Shown piece after piece: positions 18,332 through 26,494 of a stretch of DNA of 57,066 bases; position 1 is the first letter of the stretch, and every line of letters begins with the position of its first letter. Position numbers and translations under genes: made by a program. Source of the stretch: an uncultured Eggerthellaceae bacterium. Lineage in GTDB: Bacteria > Actinomycetota > Coriobacteriia > Coriobacteriales > Eggerthellaceae. The notes under the pieces were generated by a model. The model was given only the letters and a program-made list of their open reading frames with translations. It was not told the origin of the DNA and did not search any database. Location: NCBI GenBank assembly GCA_946618265.1, contig CAMOLA010000006.1:1-57066 (forward strand), in the 5' to 3' direction.

Positions 18332-19666
18332 ATGAACGCGAACGATTTTGCAGCACAATCCCAAAACCAGCCGATGATTTACGTCGACCCCGCAACAGGC
18401 TGCCTCTACATCATGCACCCCGCAACCGGCCAGCCAACCTGGATCGTCGATTACGAAACGGGGCAACCCATGGTGAGCCGCCAGCTGTTCACCGATCCAA
18501 CCACCGGCGGCCTGTGCGCGGTAAGTGCGACCGGAACGGGATATGTCTGGGTCATCAACCCTGCCACCGGCATGCCCATCGTGCAGCCCACGCAGCCAGC
18601 GCAATCTACCCAGCTGGCCCAACAGCTATCTGCCACGACAACAACGGCCAATGCCGCACAATCGCTCGCGACTGGTTTTCCCGGCACTGCGCAATCGCAA
18701 AGCGGATACCCCGCAGCTTTACAGCAATCCGCATACGCAAGCGCGACCCAAGGGCATATCGCCGAACAAGCGGCCACCGGCACGTACGCCGGAAACGCCG
18801 GCGCGCTCGAATCCGCGACGACGGCAAGCGCAGCGAGCGCCTTCGAAGGCGCGTACGCAGCCAACGGTGCCGAAATCCCGATCGACAGCGATTCGGCCGA
18901 TTCGACCGAAGACGTTGACGAAAACGCCAACCCCGCAACGCCGTCCACTCCGGCGAGGATTCCGATTCCCGCCATTCTCGGCCCCGTCTTGGCCGTCTCG
19001 TCAATCGGCGTTTCGTTCATCCTCCCGATCAGCATAGGCGCGCCATTCGTCGCGTTGCTGGGACTGATTCTCTCGATTGCGGGGGCCGCCATGTCCCGCA
19101 ATCGGAACAAGGGAATGGGGGCTTCCATCGTCGGCATCGTCTTGAGCATTGCCGCCGCGGTCGTCATCGCCTTGACCAACAGCGCAGTCGCCACGACGGT
19201 GGGCACGGTGCTCAATCAGCCCCAGCAAGCCCCCGCATCCGCTTCTTCAGAAGCGGCCGAGGTCGAGGATCCCGCGCCGGTCGAACCCGTGGATTACGCT
19301 TCGCTGGCGGTCGGGCAGACGCTGAAGCTCGACGACGGCCTGACGGTTTCCGTCACCGGCGTGAAAACCGGCCTCAAGGGATCGAAAGACAAACGCGTGA
19401 CGGGCGTTGCCGTGAAATACGTGAACACGGGGACGGCGAAAGCCTCGTATGACACCAAGAACTGGAAGACCCAGAACGCGAAAGGCGAAGTCGATAACGC
19501 CACCACGAACTCGGTCGGCTCGGCCAAAAAGGACAGCCTCGGCTCCGGCGAGATCGAACCCGGCAAAACCGTGACGGGAACCGTCTATTTCGCAGGCGAT
19601 CTCGCCAGCGTCTCGTTCTACAAGGACGCAAAGGACGCGGAGCCAGCCGCCACCTGGATGCTCTAG
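18332..19666 (+). CDS. Membrane protein with DUF4190-like helices and DUF4352-like extracellular domain
   Basis: A 444-residue protein without a signal peptide. Residues about 15-90 carry four repeats around a (D/N)PATG or TG core (YVDPATGCLYIMHPATGQP, VINPATGMP). A Gln/Ala/Ser/Thr-rich linker and an acidic patch follow. Two or three transmembrane segments (about 210-285) resemble the DUF4190/DUF4064 membrane module (LGLILSIAGAAMSRNRNKGMGASIVGIVLSI). The C-terminal 120 residues (LAVGQTLKLDDGLTVSVTGVKTG ... SLGSGEIEPGKTVTGTVYF) match the immunoglobulin-like DUF4352/DUF5067 pattern. The N-terminus is probably cytoplasmic and the C-terminal domain outside. Function unknown; the fold is common on actinobacterial cell surfaces. 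Confidence 0.82.
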   Translation: MNANDFAAQSQNQPMIYVDPATGCLYIMHPATGQPTWIVDYETGQPMVSRQLFTDPTTGGLCAVSATGTGYVWVINPATGMPIVQPTQPAQSTQLAQQLSATTTTANAAQSLATGFPGTAQSQSGYPAALQQSAYASATQGHIAEQAATGTYAGNAGALESATTASAASAFEGAYAANGAEIPIDSDSADSTEDVDENANPATPSTPARIPIPAILGPVLAVSSIGVSFILPISIGAPFVALLGLILSIAGAAMSRNRNKGMGASIVGIVLSIAAAVVIALTNSAVATTVGTVLNQPQQAPASASSEAAEVEDPAPVEPVDYASLAVGQTLKLDDGLTVSVTGVKTGLKGSKDKRVTGVAVKYVNTGTAKASYDTKNWKTQNAKGEVDNATTNSVGSAKKDSLGSGEIEPGKTVTGTVYFAGDLASVSFYKDAKDAEPAATWML

Positions 19667-19738
19667 CCCGATGGCGCACTGTATCAGCGACCGCTCGCGC
19701 CCCAGCAACCCAGGTCGGAAACAGCGTGCGTAGCTAGA

Positions 19739-19769
19739 ATGATACATTACCTCTGAGGTAATGTATCAT
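19739..19769. repeat. Family-A palindrome (single unit)
   Basis: A perfect 15+1+15 palindrome with arm ATGATACATTACCTC, 3' of the DUF4352-like gene. A degenerate half-unit (GCGCACTGTATCA) lies at about 19674-19686, so this locus may once have held an inverted pair like those at 7237 and 41624. Confidence 0.85.
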
Positions 19770-19897
19770 CCCTTCGCCCTCGGCTTTGCTAAAATAGGGT
19801 TCGACGTATGCGCTCCTTGATCGCGTGCAGGAACAAGCAGCGCAGCGATCATTGGGAACGAGGGCTCCGGCCCAGATCGTCAATGGAGGAGCGGGCC

Positions 19898-21424
19898 ATG
19901 GAGGCATTGCTGTACGGTATGATCTACCTTGGCAGCGCCCTCATGGCGTACAACATCTACCGGTACGTCAAGTTCGCCCGCCACATCCGCGAAAAGGGCA
20001 GCTGGGACACCGAGCGCAAGGCCATCGCCATTCCGATCGTCCTGCTCGCGCTGTTCCTCGTCGGCTACTTGGCCGTCGCGTTCTTCGGCGAACCCGATCT
20101 GATCATCGCGGGAATCCTCCTTGGAGGAAGCATTTTCGTGTTCGTGATGATCGTGTTCCTCCAACGCGTCACCGACAGAATCCAGGAAAACGAGCGCCTC
20201 GAAGCGCAGCTTGAAGCAGCAAAGGAGAGCAGCCGCGCCAAGACGGCCTTCCTTTCCACCATGAGCCATGAAATCCGCACGCCCATGAACGCCATCATCG
20301 GCCTCAACACCATCGCCCTCGAAGACGACGAGCTGTCCCCTGCCACGCGCGAGCGGCTCGAGATAATCGGCATCAGCGCGCGCCACCTGCTCGGCCTCAT
20401 CAACGACATCCTGGACATGAATCGAATCGAGTCGGGCAAGATGGCCCTCAGGGAAGAGGAGTTTTCCCTCAACGACCTCCTTTCGCAGGTCAACGTCATC
20501 ATCGACGACCAATGCAGCGAGAAGGGCCTCGACTACCAACACGAGATACGCGGCGATATCTCCTGCCTGCTCATCGGCGACGACACGAAGCTCAAGCAAG
20601 TCCTCATCAACATCCTGGGCAATGCCGTCAAGTTCACCGATGTGCCCGGACGCATCCGCTTCTCGACCAGGCTCGAAGACCGCGAAGCCGACGATTGCTC
20701 CATCCAATTCATCATCGAGGACACGGGAATCGGCATGGACGAGGACTTCCTGCCCCAGCTGTTCAGCACGTTCACCCAGGAAGATGCAACTTCGACGAAC
20801 CGATACGGCGGCAGCGGCTTGGGCATGGCCATCACAAAGCAAATCGTCACCATGATGGACGGCGCCATCGAGGTCGAAAGCGAGAAAGGCGTCGGCACGA
20901 CGTTCACCGTCAGCGTCATGCTCAAGAAGGGCACGCCCCTCTCCGAAGTAGCGGCTGTCTCCTCCCCTTGCGACGCAGCCAGCCCAACCGCAGATGGAAA
21001 GGCGCCCACGCTCGAAGGGCTGCACGTGCTGCTGGCCGAAGACATAGCCATCAACGCAGAAATCGTGATGAACATGCTCGAGGCGAAGGGGATCTCCATC
21101 GACCACGTCGTCGATGGCCAGGCCGCCGTCAGCGCCTTCGCGGAAAGCGCCGCCAGCAGCTACGATGCAGTGCTGATGGATGTGCGCATGCCCGTCATGG
21201 ACGGCCTGGCCGCCACAAAGGCCATCCGCGCACTCGACCGCCCGGACGCGCAAGCCGTCCCCATCATCGCCATGACGGCGAACGCATTCGAAGACGACGT
21301 TCAGCGCTCCCTCGATGCAGGAATGGACGCCCACCTGACCAAACCCGTCGAGCCGGAGCGCTTGTACAGGACGCTTTGCCGCCTCACGCACGAAGGCAGA
21401 CCGCAAATTACGACGCAATCATAA
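19898..21424 (+). CDS. Membrane-bound hybrid histidine kinase
   Basis: A 508-residue sensor kinase. Three transmembrane helices (about 4-22, 42-62 and 68-90) are followed by a coiled linker. The HisKA domain has phospho-accepting His124 (STMSHEIRTPMN). The HATPase domain (about 225-342) contains the N-box (LINILGNAVKFT), G1 (EDTGIGM), F-box (LFSTFTQED) and G2 (GGSGLGMAI). A C-terminal receiver domain (about 375-495) has D428 in LMDVRMPVMDG. There is no Hpt domain. The membrane part is short, so the stimulus may be membrane-borne. The GGAGGAG before the ATG at 19898 decides the start; the frame runs 30 codons further upstream without one. No response-regulator partner is adjacent. Confidence 0.93.
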   Translation: MEALLYGMIYLGSALMAYNIYRYVKFARHIREKGSWDTERKAIAIPIVLLALFLVGYLAVAFFGEPDLIIAGILLGGSIFVFVMIVFLQRVTDRIQENERLEAQLEAAKESSRAKTAFLSTMSHEIRTPMNAIIGLNTIALEDDELSPATRERLEIIGISARHLLGLINDILDMNRIESGKMALREEEFSLNDLLSQVNVIIDDQCSEKGLDYQHEIRGDISCLLIGDDTKLKQVLINILGNAVKFTDVPGRIRFSTRLEDREADDCSIQFIIEDTGIGMDEDFLPQLFSTFTQEDATSTNRYGGSGLGMAITKQIVTMMDGAIEVESEKGVGTTFTVSVMLKKGTPLSEVAAVSSPCDAASPTADGKAPTLEGLHVLLAEDIAINAEIVMNMLEAKGISIDHVVDGQAAVSAFAESAASSYDAVLMDVRMPVMDGLAATKAIRALDRPDAQAVPIIAMTANAFEDDVQRSLDAGMDAHLTKPVEPERLYRTLCRLTHEGRPQITTQS

Positions 21425-21524
21425 AAAGGCCTGCAAATGCGGCGTTTTCTGCTATAGTTTCAGTAATACTATCAGGATGGTCGCATGGCGAGCCATCCCA
21501 AACGAAACACAAACAGACGACGGG

Positions 21525-23783
21525 ATGAACATGTTCGACCTGAACAGCCGATTCGGCTCTTTGCAAGCTGCTTGGACAGACGGGTGCCAGCAACTCGCCC
21601 CACAAGCAAACAAACCGGGCAATCACTTTATGCGCGCAGGCATTCTCCTCGCGACGACGATCCTGCTGGTTGCGCTCGGCACCAGTGCATGGAGCACTGG
21701 CTCTGCCTGGGCGGACGAGTCCGAAGAAACCGCTTCCAACAACGCGACCAAAGTTGACGTCGAAGACCCCGCATCGGTGGAAAGCGGCACGGTCGACGAG
21801 GAGGCGAACGCCGTCGTCGACACAGACGAGGTGGGCGGCCTCACCGTTCAGCTCGTTGACGCCCAGATGAAACGGGCCAAGAAGGAAGACCTGGACTTGG
21901 GCAAGCGCGAGGACGAGTTGACCTACTACATGCAGGGCGACGCCACGTTCGAGGGCATGGTTTTCGAAATCTACGACGATGAGGGCGATCTGGTCACCAA
22001 GATCACCGCCGACGAGATGGGCGAAGCCTCGGTCCCCGACAAGAAACTGCTCCCGCTGGGCACCTACATCGTGAAGCAAAACGCCAAGAGCGCCCGCGAG
22101 CACGGCTACCAGGAGAACCCGAAATGGGCGACGAACGGCGTAAAGGTCAAAGTCAACATACCGGACGCCGAGGCGGATGCCGGCAAATGCGAATGCGAGC
22201 CGGTGCGCGGAGCCATACGGGTGAACCGCGTTGACAGCGAGCTATTCGACCTGTCGGGAATCGAAGATGCGGCACAAGGGAAAGGGTCGCTCGCCGACGC
22301 CGTTTACGAGGTGTACAACGCGAGCGCCTCGACCGTGCTCGTGAACAACATCCCGTTCAAGCCCTACGACGAATCCCTCGAGCCCGAAATCACCGATGAG
22401 AGCGAGGACGAGGACGCCAAAACCGACGACGAGCCAGAGGAAGAGGAAGAGATCATCGACTACGATGACGGCGTCGCACGCAACAGGCCCATCATGGAGC
22501 TCGTCACCGACGAATTCGGAGTTGCCACGAGCGGCGAGGAGCTCGGTCCGTACGACGAGCTGACCGGCCTGCCGTGGGGCACCTATCTCATCAAGGAAAA
22601 GAAGGCCTCGAAGGGCTACCGCAAGGACAAGCGATTCTCCGTGCTCGTCGAAGTGCGCGGCGAGCAGCGTTTCGATGCCCAAGACGTCGCCCGCGCAACC
22701 GCCATCCGCGGAGGCCTCAAGCTCGCGATGGTCGACGGCGAGACGAAAGACGGCACGCCTCAGGGCGACGCGACCCTCAAGGGGGCCGTCTTCGAGGTCG
22801 TCAGTGCCAACGGCGAAAACAGCTCGGTCGTCGTCGACGGCAAGACCTATGCGAACGACGAGGTTGTGCTCAAGATGACTACCGACAAGAAGGGCATCGC
22901 GAAATGCGATAAAAAGCTCCTGCCGTACGGCAAGTACAAGGTGCGCATGTGCAAGGACAAGGGAACCGAGTCCTACGCATACGACAAAAAGTGGAGCACC
23001 AAGATTTCCGTGAAGAAGAACGGCAAGCGGGCGACGACCAAGAAAAAGAAGCCCTATTCGGCCAAGGTCGTGCGCGGCGGCATTTCGGTGAAAGAGCTCG
23101 AAGCCCAATCGGACCTCCCGCTCGAAGATGCGGAAATCGAAGTGGTCAACGAGAGCAAGGCTCCCGTGATGATCGGCGGAGCGCTGTACCACAAGGGCCA
23201 AACGGTGCTCACCATGATATCGGATGAGGACGGCGTCGCCGAAACCGCGAAAGACACCCTGCCGTACGGCACGTATTCGCTCCGTGAAGTAACGCCATCT
23301 GACGGGTACGAGCAGAACAAGGACTGGAATCCCACCGTCGAAATCCGTTCTCAGAACAAGCTGGTCAAACCCGACAGCGTATACAGCACCCCGTCGTCTG
23401 ACGTGGTCGAGCCCAGCGACAACCGCCCCCACGCCGCCAACACAATCCTACCGTTCGTGGCCGTCGGAGCGGCAATCGCGATCATTGCGGTGCTCGCCTT
23501 CGTCGGCATGCGTCACAGGCGTTCGGTCCGCGCAGAACAAAATGCCCTCTCCAGCAAGATGGCAGGCGTGCCCGAAAGATCCGACGCCGCCAAGAGCGTG
23601 GCAAGCGGCATGCGTGCGACCAAGTCGAACAAGACCTACATCGAGGCCGCCCGCGAAGCGCGCCAAAGCCCGCCCTCGTCGACGAAGTCATACGAAGAGC
23701 TATCGCGCAACGCCTACAATGCGTCCGCGAAATCGGGTAAATCAGGGAAGAAGCCCTCGACCGGCTCGCACGCCCGCAAATAG
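21525..23783 (+). CDS. Surface protein with Cna-B/SpaA-like domains and a long cytoplasmic tail
   Basis: About 752 residues. After some 35 N-terminal residues comes a signal-anchor-like helix (AGILLATTILLVALGTSAWS). Roughly four SpaA/Cna-B-type domains follow, each with an AxFEV or AVYEV strand and an LLPxGxY or LPYGTY strand: AVFEVVSAN and KLLPYGKYKVR; IEVVNESKAPV and LPYGTYSLREV. These folds often carry internal isopeptide bonds. An acidic block (about 295-335) interrupts domain two. Near the C-terminus one transmembrane helix (ILPFVAVGAAIAIIAVLAFVGM) is followed by about 95 basic, Ser-rich residues. There is no LPXTG-type motif. Start uncertain: the ATG at 21525 is used, and an in-frame ATG at 21477 also exists. 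Confidence 0.82.
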   Translation: MNMFDLNSRFGSLQAAWTDGCQQLAPQANKPGNHFMRAGILLATTILLVALGTSAWSTGSAWADESEETASNNATKVDVEDPASVESGTVDEEANAVVDTDEVGGLTVQLVDAQMKRAKKEDLDLGKREDELTYYMQGDATFEGMVFEIYDDEGDLVTKITADEMGEASVPDKKLLPLGTYIVKQNAKSAREHGYQENPKWATNGVKVKVNIPDAEADAGKCECEPVRGAIRVNRVDSELFDLSGIEDAAQGKGSLADAVYEVYNASASTVLVNNIPFKPYDESLEPEITDESEDEDAKTDDEPEEEEEIIDYDDGVARNRPIMELVTDEFGVATSGEELGPYDELTGLPWGTYLIKEKKASKGYRKDKRFSVLVEVRGEQRFDAQDVARATAIRGGLKLAMVDGETKDGTPQGDATLKGAVFEVVSANGENSSVVVDGKTYANDEVVLKMTTDKKGIAKCDKKLLPYGKYKVRMCKDKGTESYAYDKKWSTKISVKKNGKRATTKKKKPYSAKVVRGGISVKELEAQSDLPLEDAEIEVVNESKAPVMIGGALYHKGQTVLTMISDEDGVAETAKDTLPYGTYSLREVTPSDGYEQNKDWNPTVEIRSQNKLVKPDSVYSTPSSDVVEPSDNRPHAANTILPFVAVGAAIAIIAVLAFVGMRHRRSVRAEQNALSSKMAGVPERSDAAKSVASGMRATKSNKTYIEAAREARQSPPSSTKSYEELSRNAYNASAKSGKSGKKPSTGSHARK

Positions 23784-23799
23784 AAACGCCCGGCGCATA

Positions 23800-23826
23800 G
23801 ACCGAAAGGGAGTCTCCCTTTCGGTC
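23800..23826. repeat. Family-B palindrome
   Basis: A perfect GACCGAAAGGGAG-type palindrome. The pairing extends outward through CGCATA and TATGCG to span 23794-23832. It starts 16 bases after the stop codon of the SpaA-like gene and probably ends its transcript. Confidence 0.88.
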
Positions 23827-23943
23827 TATGCGTCGTACGGCGTCGGGGCCTAAAACCTTTTCGGGAGAAATAAAGGTCTCCGCCCCCGCTGCCTTCCGTC
23901 CGCGAAGCAGTGACCCGGGCAAAACGCTCCACGTGAATCCTTA

Positions 23944-23972
23944 GTACATTTGGGGACTGTCCCCAAATGTAC
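23944..23972. repeat. Palindrome with GTACATTTGGGGAC arm
   Basis: A perfect 14+1+14 palindrome, arm GTACATTTGGGGAC. It lies in the gap 23784-24145 between convergent genes. The rest of that gap shows no gene or other element. Its centre (GGGAC-N-GTCCC) resembles that of the hairpin at 42988, but the arms differ. Confidence 0.8.
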
Positions 23973-24145
23973 AAGTAACTGTGTTAACAGCATTGACAGC
24001 GAGGTTAAGGAAAACCGCCTAAGAGACTACGGGCTCGTGCGATTTTTCCTCGAGCGCAGTCCACCTCCCCACCGCTCCGACAAAACTCTTTGACGGGCAT
24101 TCGGTTGGAAGACATCGGGAACGGACGGCGTTGTCTTCCCGGGCG

Positions 24146-26461
24146 TCAGTACACGTTATGCACGGCCTCGGCGAACCCGCGGAGGCTGCTCACCACGAAC
24201 GTCGAGCCGTCGTCAAGCTTCACCCAGCCGTCGAACGTCCCGAACACTTGGTGCTGATCGCTCACCACGAGCTTCAAATTCATGAAGTCGCATCGGTCGA
24301 CATCGGGTTTGAACTCAAGATCGAGTCGACCCTCGTCGTCGGTCATGTGCCATGGCTCCATGAGCGAGTAGCGCTTGCCAATCGCCTTCGCCTGGACGCG
24401 ACCCTCGGGTATGCCGAAATCGACGCGCCCCAGCTTATGCGCAACGCCGTCGACGAACACCATGTTCTCCGTCGCCGCACGCGTGTCGCCGAAACCATAT
24501 CCGAGGTTGAACCCGAATCGATGCCCATCCTGGATACCCTGCGCAGCCGACCAGAACCAGGTGTTGTCGCGGGTCCACACGCCACGCCCCCAGTCGAGCA
24601 AGCCGAACGACTCGTCGTCTCGGAAATCGTGGCTCACATCCCCCAGCGAGAACGACCCGATGGCGCGCATGCCGACGATCTTCTGGTTGTAATAGAACGC
24701 CAACTCGTCCTCGAGCCACGGCGTGGCGATGACCATCGAGTCGCGGGGCTCCTGGTCAAGCACGATTTCGGCGCGCAGCTCTTGACCGTCGCGGAAATCG
24801 CCGAACTCCACCTGCAACCGGCGCATGCCGCCCGACACTTCGAACCGCATGGTAACGCGCTTGTCGACGAACCTGGTCACGCCGAGCGACGAGGTGGCAG
24901 GCAAGCTGAGATGCCCGAGCGGCAGCATGCCGATGGTGCTCTGCGTCGTGAACGACCGCCGAGCAAAATCCACAAGCGAAGCCGAGATAAGAGCGGCGTA
25001 CCCCATGTCGCCGATCGTGAACGCGAGGGCGTAATCGCCATCGTTTACCAGGTAATAATCCCATTCCTTTATGCGCAGCCGGGACGTGCGCACCTGGTTG
25101 CGATTGTAGTCGCGCACGAGCGACGTCGCCCATCCGCGCACCGCCAGCCGCCCCTCGTCGTCGAGCAGGGGCCCTGGCTCGGTGATCCGCATCTGCCATG
25201 ACGCATCCCCGCCGTCGGGCCGAGCGGATGCGTCACCGACCTGCTCCCCGGCAGCCCCTGGCGCAACGCCGCCCGAAACCGCACGCAGTACGCGCTCGAA
25301 CTTGGCACGCGACCACACCATCGGAACGGGATACGCTGGATTGCCTTCCGCCTCGGCACCCGCCGCCAGCTCGGGAATGTCCTCTTCGCGGATCTCGGGG
25401 ATGGTACGCGGTATGTCGAGGCTGTCGGCCAGCTTGCGTATCTCGCCGACGAACGCCCGGGCAATCGCCGCATCGTCGGGACCGTCCAGCCCAATGGCCT
25501 CGCCCAATCGCGCCAGACGGTTTTCGGCCGTCGCGCCATATTCCTCCAGCACCGCCGGAAGCAGCACCGCATTCGCCAGCCCATGCTGCACGTGATAGCG
25601 CCCGCCAATGCCGTGCGCCAGCGCATGGACGTAGCCCACGAACGCGTTCGTGAACGCAATGCCCGCATAGTACGAAGCCAGCAGCATGTTCTCGCGATGA
25701 CCGACATCGCGCGGATTGTCATAGGAGGCCTTCAGGTGGTCGAAGATGATTTGCACCGCCTGTTTCGCATAGCGCCTCGCCGCACGGGAGCCGAACCGGT
25801 TGATGTAGGCTTCGACCGCATGGGTCAGCGCATCCATGCCCGTGTAGGCGGTGAGGTCGCGCGGCAACCCCACCAGGAGAAGCGGATCGAGCACGGCCAC
25901 GTCCGGTATCAGCGAAAGGTCGCTGATGGCGTACTTGCGCTTGACTTCGGGATCGGTCACCACGGCAGCGGCCGTCGTCTCCGAACCGGTTCCCGCCGTC
26001 GTGGGAACGGCCACGAGGAAAGGCGTCTCGGCACGAACGCGCAACGTGCCGGCCAGATCTCGCACCGCCTTCCCGGGACGGGCCACCAGGGCACCGGCTA
26101 TCTTGGCGCAATCGATGACGGACCCGCCGCCCACGGCCACCATCGCATCGCAATTGCGTGACCGGTAGAACGCCGCCGCCTGCTCGACGCAGTCGATGTC
26201 GGGATCGGGCTTCACGTCCGAGAACACCGCGACCGACACGCCCTTCATCGCAAGGTCGCGCTCGAAGGACGCGAGCGTCCCGCGCCGCACGAACCCCGGC
26301 GTGGTCAGCAGCATCACGCTGCTAGCGCCGCGATCCTTCAGCACGTCGGGCACTTCGAGCAGCGATCCGGCCCCCACGTGCAAATCGGGCAGCATGTCCA
26401 TCTGCACACGTTGCACTTGCGACACTGCCAGCTGCTGCATTCTTGCCAGTGGTTTTAGCAT
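24146..26461 (-). CDS. Iron-type alcohol dehydrogenase fused to a DUF2804 domain
   Basis: A 771-residue fusion. Residues 1 to about 395 form an iron-containing alcohol dehydrogenase, with NAD-binding AVGGGSVIDCAK (109-120) and TAGTGSE. The expected metal ligands are Asp210, His214 (GMDALTHAVEAY), His283 (HALAHGIGG) and His293 (HVQHGLANA). It would oxidise an alcohol or reduce an aldehyde with NAD(P). Residues about 430-771 match DUF2804, normally a separate protein of about 330 residues (DYYLVNDGDYALAFTIGDMGY, ESFGLLDWGRGVWTRDNTWFWSAAQG, FNLGYGFGD). Its function is unknown to me. A Gly/Ala/Asp-rich linker joins them. The gene begins 33 bases after the permease stop, in the same operon. The frame is uninterrupted, so the fusion looks real. 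Confidence 0.9.
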   Translation of the reverse strand: MLKPLARMQQLAVSQVQRVQMDMLPDLHVGAGSLLEVPDVLKDRGASSVMLLTTPGFVRRGTLASFERDLAMKGVSVAVFSDVKPDPDIDCVEQAAAFYRSRNCDAMVAVGGGSVIDCAKIAGALVARPGKAVRDLAGTLRVRAETPFLVAVPTTAGTGSETTAAAVVTDPEVKRKYAISDLSLIPDVAVLDPLLLVGLPRDLTAYTGMDALTHAVEAYINRFGSRAARRYAKQAVQIIFDHLKASYDNPRDVGHRENMLLASYYAGIAFTNAFVGYVHALAHGIGGRYHVQHGLANAVLLPAVLEEYGATAENRLARLGEAIGLDGPDDAAIARAFVGEIRKLADSLDIPRTIPEIREEDIPELAAGAEAEGNPAYPVPMVWSRAKFERVLRAVSGGVAPGAAGEQVGDASARPDGGDASWQMRITEPGPLLDDEGRLAVRGWATSLVRDYNRNQVRTSRLRIKEWDYYLVNDGDYALAFTIGDMGYAALISASLVDFARRSFTTQSTIGMLPLGHLSLPATSSLGVTRFVDKRVTMRFEVSGGMRRLQVEFGDFRDGQELRAEIVLDQEPRDSMVIATPWLEDELAFYYNQKIVGMRAIGSFSLGDVSHDFRDDESFGLLDWGRGVWTRDNTWFWSAAQGIQDGHRFGFNLGYGFGDTRAATENMVFVDGVAHKLGRVDFGIPEGRVQAKAIGKRYSLMEPWHMTDDEGRLDLEFKPDVDRCDFMNLKLVVSDQHQVFGTFDGWVKLDDGSTFVVSSLRGFAEAVHNVY

Positions 26462-26494
26462 ATTGTCATCCTTTGCCTCGTTTGAGGCGCGAAA

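Noticed and set aside
19808..19897. Upstream start for the hybrid kinase
   Set aside because: The extra 30 residues are not membrane-like, and GGAGGAG points to the ATG at 19898.
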